A stretch of 58,440 nt of DNA from DAOTXN01 sp034435435. Lineage in GTDB: Bacteria; Chloroflexota; Anaerolineae; S140-20. The position numbers and the translations under genes were made by a program. Under the pieces are notes generated by a model. The model saw only the letters and a list, made by a program, of their open reading frames with translations, searched no databases and had not been told where the DNA came from. Positions 53,516 through 58,440 of this stretch are shown piece by piece (position 1 is the stretch's first letter; each line of letters starts with the position of its first letter). Location of the stretch: contig DAOTXN010000035.1 in assembly GCA_034435435.1 (NCBI GenBank), positions 1 through 58,440 on the forward strand, written 5' to 3'.

Positions 53516-53548
53516 TACACTTCCTCTAAAAAGCTCCACCCGAGTCTG

Positions 53549-54505
53549 TCAACTCGATTCGTTGGCGTTTGGTATGTTAAAGAAATGCCGGGGAACATAG
53601 TGTCTCACAATTTGCTCCAGCCTGTCAAGGGTCTTGAACACCAAAAAGTAATGACTCGCTTGAATCAGGTTCCTCAAGTCATTGCCGCCTCGTCTTCTCC
53701 ACCCCACCCCGTCTGTCACTCGAATCAGCCGAGTGTGGGGATATTGCCTCTCTACTTCTTCAAGGATTAAACTCTCGACTCGCGATTTATCAGAAAGCTC
53801 TCGCGCTGTCGTTTCAAACAACCCTGACTCGATAAGGAGAAAAGGGCTGTCGATGTTTGGCACGACAAAGTCCATCTTTCTTGAGATACCGAACAGGCTA
53901 ATTTCTCCTTGCGTGTACTGAACGCACGTCCGGTCTAAAAAATACGCGATTTGTTTCTCCAAGATGGCGCCCTTTTTCGCATCGTACCGACCCTTCAGGC
54001 CGATTCTGAGCAAACTGTCAACCAGTGCTTTGTGTTTGAGAAGCAGTTTCTGTTTGTCCAACTTTGCCAACTCAAAGGGCGGAAACCGACCTAGCAGTTC
54101 GGCATCGTTTTGACCATGGAGAAACAATTGTGCTAATTCCAGGGCAAACTGGCGATCTTGGCGAATTCTGGACAACACAACGTCTTTTCCCAGCGACTGT
54201 CCGGGCGGCTTGCCGCCGAGGGTTTTCAAAGTAATGATGCCGAGAAATCGCTCCTGAGAAATGCCCAAGATAGAGATGATAGCATTCAGTCCATGGTCAG
54301 AAAACTGTAAAACGTCGGCAATGTCCTCCAGCATCAAATCACCCGTTTGTCCCTTTTCCTCCAGGACATTCACAACTCTTTTGCGTTGTTCGAGTTCAGC
54401 GTTCACTTGTGCCTGGAGCTCGTCCGTGTAGAAAAAGTCTGTGAGTTGCGCCAAAATCTCATCGGCGCTTGGACGCGGGAACAGTAGCTGGGAATCTGGA
54501 AGCAT
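53549..54505 (-). CDS. Putative type II restriction endonuclease, DpnII-like
   Basis: 318 residues. The C-terminal half has RKMDFVVPN ... FLLIESGLFE and RLIRVTDGVGWRRRG, which I read as a PD-(D/E)XK-type core resembling DpnII/MboI (DFV...IE.N and ITDG.GW). The N-terminal part is helical with an HTH-like segment (LEDIADVLQFSDHGLNAII). GAGAGG lies 9 nt before ATG. Operon partner of the methyltransferase; the recognition site is unknown. Assignment rests on motif resemblance only. Confidence 0.6.
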   Translation of the reverse strand: MLPDSQLLFPRPSADEILAQLTDFFYTDELQAQVNAELEQRKRVVNVLEEKGQTGDLMLEDIADVLQFSDHGLNAIISILGISQERFLGIITLKTLGGKPPGQSLGKDVVLSRIRQDRQFALELAQLFLHGQNDAELLGRFPPFELAKLDKQKLLLKHKALVDSLLRIGLKGRYDAKKGAILEKQIAYFLDRTCVQYTQGEISLFGISRKMDFVVPNIDSPFLLIESGLFETTARELSDKSRVESLILEEVERQYPHTRLIRVTDGVGWRRRGGNDLRNLIQASHYFLVFKTLDRLEQIVRHYVPRHFFNIPNANESS

Positions 54506-54574
54506 ACGAATGACCTCTCACAGGGTTGAATAGTCTGAACCGTACTTGATAGTGTAACACAAAAGCGTCACAAA

Positions 54575-54612
54575 GCAAAAAAGCCCAGCTTGTGCAAGCC
54601 GGGCTTTTTTGC
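54575..54612. terminator. Strong terminator with A/T flanks, active in both directions
   Basis: AAAAAAGCCCAGCTT (54577-54591), loop GTGC, AAGCCGGGCTTTTTT (54596-54610). It lies between the AOR gene end and the restriction operon start; on the minus strand it ends AOR transcription. Confidence 0.9.
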
Positions 54613-54623
54613 CAGGTGATGGG

Positions 54624-56789
54624 CTAGCTCAGATACGGCTTTACCACCTCGACCACCTCGGGAAAATCAATCTTGAGCCGCTTGAGCGTCTCTAGCGTGG
54701 GCACGCCCTGGGGCGTCCAACCGCGCCGCTTGTAAACGGCGTCCACCAACCCTTCGTATTGCTTTTCACGATATTGGCGCAGCGCCGCCATCTTTTCTTC
54801 GAGCGTCATCCTGTCCGGCTCCACGCCGACCAACTCTTTGAGCTGCTTGTCGTAACGCTCGGCGCGGCTCTCGTACTCCTCTTTCGTCACCGGACCCATG
54901 GCCCGGTAGGGGCAATTGTCGTGCTGGCGCAGGCCGCCGCCCATGCGCAGGTTGAACACGCGCTGAAAGTTGTACACCGCCTCGGACATGGTGATGAGAT
55001 CCTCTTTGCTCACTTCGCGCCCGGTGGTGCCGGCAAAAATGTTGACATAGTTCTCCACGTGCTCAGGCACCTTGGCCGGCTCGGCGGTTTTGGCATTGTC
55101 CTTAGGCGTAACGTCGTTCCAGGGCAGCTTGCACAGGCCGTTCAATCCGAACCAGGTGCGCCACATGGGGAAATAGTGCAGCGCCTCGGCCTTGTCTTCA
55201 AAGGTGGGCAGTTGCTTGTTGACCATATCCATAAAAATCAGCCAGGCCTCGTCGTGCTGGGCGCCCTTGTTGGTCATGCAATAACCGCCCTGCTGCGCCA
55301 GCGACTCTTTGGTGACGTATTCGGAGAACTCCATGCCTTTGTTCTCCATGCCGATGTCGGCCAGCAATTTAGGATCGGCCCCGTATTTGTCCGCGAACAG
55401 TTTTTTCATACGCCGCACGCCCTGTCCCACGATTGCGCCAAAGCCCTCGCCGCGCGCCATCTGGTGCAGCACCTCCAACGCGGCTTGGGCGTTGCCAAAG
55501 TTGAGCTTGATCCCGCCGGTCACGCTGTCGTCTATCAGGCCCGCCTCGTGGCACTCCATCGCAAAGGCGGTGGAGGTAGCGTAAGAGATGGTGTCGATGC
55601 CGTAGGTGTCGCAGTAAAAGTTTTGCTCGACGATGGCCCACGGCTCAAAAATGCCCAAATTGGAGCCGCAGCCGGCAATGGTCTCGTATTCGGGGCCGTC
55701 CACCATCACCTTTTGCCCCTTGTACGGGCCGGTTCTCAGCTCGTAGCCCTCGACCGCGTGCGAGCAGCTCATGGTGCAGCCGTACCAGCAGCCATCGGGC
55801 ATGCCCTGGGTGAACCACTGCTCCCAGACCTTGGAGTCAATCTGGTGCGTGTCGGGGTGGGAGCCGAAACGAAAGTTGTGCGTGGGCAACAGGTCATAGT
55901 CGTTCATGATCTCGGTCAGGTTGCCGGTGCCCACCCGCCGCATGCGGCACTGCAGGTCATCCAGGTCGGCGATTTCCTTGTTGATGCGCTGGCCGTAGGG
56001 GCGCATGCGCTCCATGTCGGCGGGATGGTTGGTATCGCCGCGCATACCCGCGAAATGGACCACCAGCGCCTTGATTTTCTTGTCGCGGAAAACCGTGCCG
56101 ACGCCGCCGCGCCCGGCCTGCTTGACGCGCACCGCGTTGCGGCGCGGATCGTACCAGCTAAAGTTGAGACAACCGATGCGGGTGTGCTCGGCGCCGACGC
56201 CCGCCGACACGACCGATATGCTGCGCTTGTCCTTTTCGTCCTGGGCAAACATGGCGGTCAGTTCCTCACCTATCAAGTGGGTATTGACCGACTCTTCGGG
56301 GGCTGTCTCGATAGTCACGCGGCCGTCGTTGCCATCCACGACCACAATCACGTCTTGCGCGGCCTTGCCCTGAATTTCGATGGCGTCCCAGCCGGCAAAT
56401 TTCAGGTAGGGACCGTAATAACCGCCCACGTTGCTGTCCACTACGATATTGGTCAGCGGCGAGACCGTCACACAGATCGACTTGCCCGCGCCGGGGTAGA
56501 GCGTGGTTCCGGCGATGGGACCGGACGCGATGACGATCTCGTTTTCGGGGTCATCCCAGCGCGTGTCGGGACCGATGGCGTGCCACAGCCGCCACAAGCC
56601 AAAGCCGCGCCCGCCGATAAAAATTTCTTTCATCTCGGCGCTGACAGGACGAGCCTCGATGGTATTGTCCGACAAATTCACGTACAGCGTTTTACCGGCG
56701 TAGCCCTTGTCTACCGGCGTCAGTTGATAGGTGTACTCGGCAAGGATTTTGTGGGCCTGTTTCATTTCCACGGCTTGTTCCGCGAGCAT
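54624..56789 (-). CDS. Aldehyde:ferredoxin oxidoreductase (tungsten/molybdenum pterin)
   Basis: 721 residues. N-terminal pterin-binding domain (GGRGFGLWRL, SGPIAGTTLYPGAGK, YYGPYLKFAGWDAI), 4Fe-4S ligands CWYGCTMSC (CxxxCxxxC) with a late Cys in GLCKLPW, and GCGSNLG. ATG 56789 after AAGGAGG at 9-nt spacing. Oxidises aldehydes to acids and passes electrons to ferredoxin; some relatives act on formaldehyde or glyceraldehyde-3-phosphate. No molybdopterin gene is adjacent. A long antisense frame over it is a shadow. Anaerobic or microaerobic metabolism is suggested. Confidence 0.9.
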   Translation of the reverse strand: MLAEQAVEMKQAHKILAEYTYQLTPVDKGYAGKTLYVNLSDNTIEARPVSAEMKEIFIGGRGFGLWRLWHAIGPDTRWDDPENEIVIASGPIAGTTLYPGAGKSICVTVSPLTNIVVDSNVGGYYGPYLKFAGWDAIEIQGKAAQDVIVVVDGNDGRVTIETAPEESVNTHLIGEELTAMFAQDEKDKRSISVVSAGVGAEHTRIGCLNFSWYDPRRNAVRVKQAGRGGVGTVFRDKKIKALVVHFAGMRGDTNHPADMERMRPYGQRINKEIADLDDLQCRMRRVGTGNLTEIMNDYDLLPTHNFRFGSHPDTHQIDSKVWEQWFTQGMPDGCWYGCTMSCSHAVEGYELRTGPYKGQKVMVDGPEYETIAGCGSNLGIFEPWAIVEQNFYCDTYGIDTISYATSTAFAMECHEAGLIDDSVTGGIKLNFGNAQAALEVLHQMARGEGFGAIVGQGVRRMKKLFADKYGADPKLLADIGMENKGMEFSEYVTKESLAQQGGYCMTNKGAQHDEAWLIFMDMVNKQLPTFEDKAEALHYFPMWRTWFGLNGLCKLPWNDVTPKDNAKTAEPAKVPEHVENYVNIFAGTTGREVSKEDLITMSEAVYNFQRVFNLRMGGGLRQHDNCPYRAMGPVTKEEYESRAERYDKQLKELVGVEPDRMTLEEKMAALRQYREKQYEGLVDAVYKRRGWTPQGVPTLETLKRLKIDFPEVVEVVKPYLS

Positions 56790-56956
56790 CAAAATATCCT
56801 CCTTGTGTCAATCGGCTCCGCTTGCGAGGTGTGTGCTGGATGAGGGACAAACTCTCTCAGTTTAGGGTAACACAGAGAACGAGCCGGGGTCAAGTGACAA
56901 ACATCGGGACGGGCAGGTGACGTTTATCTGTTCTGGCACGCAGAAGCGGAAGCGAG

Positions 56957-56962
56957 TATAAT
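56957..56962 (+). promoter_or_regulatory. TATAAT box before the zinc-ribbon membrane gene
   Basis: TATAAT at 56957-56962 with a poor -35. A heptamer-phased leader follows for 77 nt to the gene start. Confidence 0.45.
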
Positions 56963-56966
56963 AGAG

Positions 56967-57022
56967 CCATCAGCAGTCAGCCATCAGCGGTCAGCCGTCA
57001 GACAAGAGTTGAAAGCTGAAAG
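56967..57022. repeat. Heptamer-phased repeat tract
   Basis: CCATCAG, CAGTCAG, CCATCAG, CGGTCAG, CCGTCAG run at exact 7-nt spacing (56967-57001), then ACAAGAG, TTGAAAG, CTGAAAG. Units share NNNTCAG. Same style as 27089. Confidence 0.65.
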
Positions 57023-57039
57023 CTAACGGGAGTAGAGCG

Positions 57040-58341
57040 ATGCGGTGCGTTAATTGCGGGCAAGAGAATCTCGAAAAAGCACTGATTTGTTACTGGTGTG
57101 GAATGGATCCGATCACAGGCGAATCGCCTTATCTGGTTCTGAAAACCCCGTCTGCTCGCACCGAGGAGGCGCTGGCCGCACTCGGCATCGAGTTGCCGCC
57201 GCCCATCCAGGTCCCGCCGCCGATGCCCGTGCCCGAAATGACTGTCGGTCTGGAGCATCTGGCAGCGTCTGAGTTGGTTATGCCCGATTTGCCCGTCATC
57301 GAAATCACGCCCTCGCCCGAGATTCCGACAGAGGGCGAATTCGTGGGCGTGCGCCGCCGCCGGGCCAGCCACCGTCCGCTCGTGCGCGCTGCGCCGGTGC
57401 GAGCGGTGGCCACCCGCCCGGTGCTGCCCGTCTTGGGTCGCTTGCTGGTCTTTCTGGTCGGGCTGGGGGTGTTGTTCCTGCTCGGCTCGGCGCTGGTGAC
57501 GGCCGTGGGCGCGGCCAGCCTGGGCAACGCGTTCTGCTTGCTGGGATTGTTGGGGGCGGCGGCTGTGTTTTGGCTGGGGGCGCTCCTGGCCCGCAGCGGG
57601 CAGCGGGCTGTGGAACGGGCCGGCGTGGTTTATGAACGGCTGGAGACGTTAGGCCAGGTTTTGCGCGAGGTGGCTCCAGGGGTGGTCAAAGAGCTGCCGG
57701 TGAACCTGCCCACCACGCTACCTGCGCCAGACCTGCCGGCGGCTTATAGCGAGTTGCGCGCACTAGCGGCGCAGGGTAACGAACCGCCGCTGGAGCTGGC
57801 CGTGGACTTGCTAACAGGCGCCCTCGCCAGCCTGGTGGCCCGCGACGACGTGGTGCTGGCCCGGCGCACCTACTCGCTGCACACACGCGGGCTGCTGGCG
57901 CGCGCCGGCACGCAAGAGGTCAATGCGCCGGTGCTCACCCGCCGCCGCGCCTACGTCGGGCCGGGCCAGTTGGAGGGACAGATCGTCCGAGTCTTGCGCA
58001 CCGACCGCCCGATGACGGTTGAAGAACTGATGCAGGCGCTGGTCGGGTCGAGCGACCGCCGCCGCGCCCAACAATTAGTCCAGTGGGTCTACAAGACATT
58101 GGAGGAACGCCCACCCAACCTGGAGGCCCTGGCCTTGCCCGATGAGGCGCTGGTCGAACTGCAGCGCTACCGCGAGGCGATTAAACAGGCCGACCCCGAG
58201 TTGTATAAACTGCTGGAGGTTGAAATTCGACGCGGGTTAGGTGCAGTGGTGGGGCGGGCGGTCCCGTCGTCGCTGTTGGACCTGGCGCAGTATGCGCAGA
58301 CAAAGAGGTCACTGAAATTACGGCATAGTGTATTTCGATAA
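57040..58341 (+). CDS. Zinc-ribbon membrane protein of unknown function
   Basis: 433 residues. N-terminal CVNCG...CYWCG ribbon, Pro-rich region, two transmembrane helices (about 130-185), and a long alpha-helical C-terminal region with DRPMTVEELMQALVGSSDRRRAQQL, perhaps a regulatory or winged-helix-like element. GGGAG precedes ATG by 7 nt. I do not recognise the C-terminal domain. Confidence 0.6.
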   Translation: MRCVNCGQENLEKALICYWCGMDPITGESPYLVLKTPSARTEEALAALGIELPPPIQVPPPMPVPEMTVGLEHLAASELVMPDLPVIEITPSPEIPTEGEFVGVRRRRASHRPLVRAAPVRAVATRPVLPVLGRLLVFLVGLGVLFLLGSALVTAVGAASLGNAFCLLGLLGAAAVFWLGALLARSGQRAVERAGVVYERLETLGQVLREVAPGVVKELPVNLPTTLPAPDLPAAYSELRALAAQGNEPPLELAVDLLTGALASLVARDDVVLARRTYSLHTRGLLARAGTQEVNAPVLTRRRAYVGPGQLEGQIVRVLRTDRPMTVEELMQALVGSSDRRRAQQLVQWVYKTLEERPPNLEALALPDEALVELQRYREAIKQADPELYKLLEVEIRRGLGAVVGRAVPSSLLDLAQYAQTKRSLKLRHSVFR

Positions 58342-58440
58342 AGCCAGACTGCCGCACTGTAATTTGCCGGTTTCTGCATCTTTGCCGACTAGCTTATATC
58401 TCGCAAGTAGTATGATTTGCGAAAGCCGGTCAGAATTGTC

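Noticed and set aside
54759..56843. A 694-codon open frame on the plus strand
   Set aside because: It lies antisense to the aldehyde:ferredoxin oxidoreductase, and its Val/Gly/His-rich translation is a typical GC-rich shadow with no family motif.

Overview
The window looks like a chromosomal segment of an uncultured Chloroflexota bacterium, probably Anaerolineae-like. This is inferred from the GC-rich coding style, the mix of families (long TPR/CHAT proteins, DUF5667 anti-sigma-like protein, AlbA_2 protein, 7TM-GAF kinase, tungsten-type aldehyde:ferredoxin oxidoreductase), the rpsF-ssb-rpsR cluster and abundant 7-bp-phased and palindromic repeats. I read 42 gene-sized features that seem real, three broken or remnant genes, and no rRNA, tRNA or CRISPR. 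No stretch over about 300 bases lacks a gene.

Layout. 0.2-5.5 kb: ferredoxin-like protein (-), PcrA/UvrD helicase, membrane M28 peptidase plus DinB-like protein (coupled), a TPR remnant and a truncated response regulator. 5.6-8.4 kb: ECF sigma factor coupled to a DUF5667 membrane protein, then a secreted protein. 8.4-17.8 kb (-): the accessory core. A CHAT caspase-like protease, a dead NTPase paralogue, an active STAND-like NTPase and a 1672-residue winged-helix/TPR/multi-TM protein form one operon. It is followed upstream by toxin-antitoxin genes: an antitoxin stub, a VapB with an internally deleted VapC, and an intact-looking BrnT/BrnA pair. 18-25.6 kb: UbiB-like kinase, cysteine desulfurase, a surface protein with YadA-like repeats and an S74 self-cleaving chaperone domain, and comEC followed by a membrane-tethered response regulator. 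25.7-30.7 kb: rpsF, ssb, rpsR, a SurA/PpiC-like protein, and the (p)ppGpp synthetase/hydrolase. 30.8-38.2 kb: NnrS-like membrane protein, a glycosidase-like secreted protein with CARDB repeats, PHP phosphoesterase, zinc-ribbon membrane protein, alpha/beta hydrolase and flippase-like protein. 38.3-46.9 kb: AlbA_2 protein, two histidine kinases, a NarL regulator, a double-XRE regulator, a YigZ-family protein and a lipoprotein. 46.9-52 kb: 2-hydroxyacid dehydrogenase, secreted esterase, hotdog thioesterase, and an MrfA-like helicase carrying an HNH domain. 52.2-54.5 kb: an AT-richer restriction-modification pair. 54.6-58.4 kb: aldehyde:ferredoxin oxidoreductase and a zinc-ribbon membrane protein.

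The best candidate for an undescribed system is the four-gene CHAT/NTPase/TPR operon at 8447-16378. It looks like a STAND-type conflict (immune or suicide) protein split over several polypeptides. The NTPase and the CHAT protease share the same C-terminal-type Gly-rich module, and the NTPase is paired with a paralogue whose Walker A lysine is lost. A second theme is repeat invasion: 7-bp-periodic and palindromic elements sit between genes, and two kinds have entered the helicase gene at 49463 in frame. A third is promoter architecture: two genes have a consensus-like promoter ending exactly 6 nt before ATG, suggesting leaderless transcripts.
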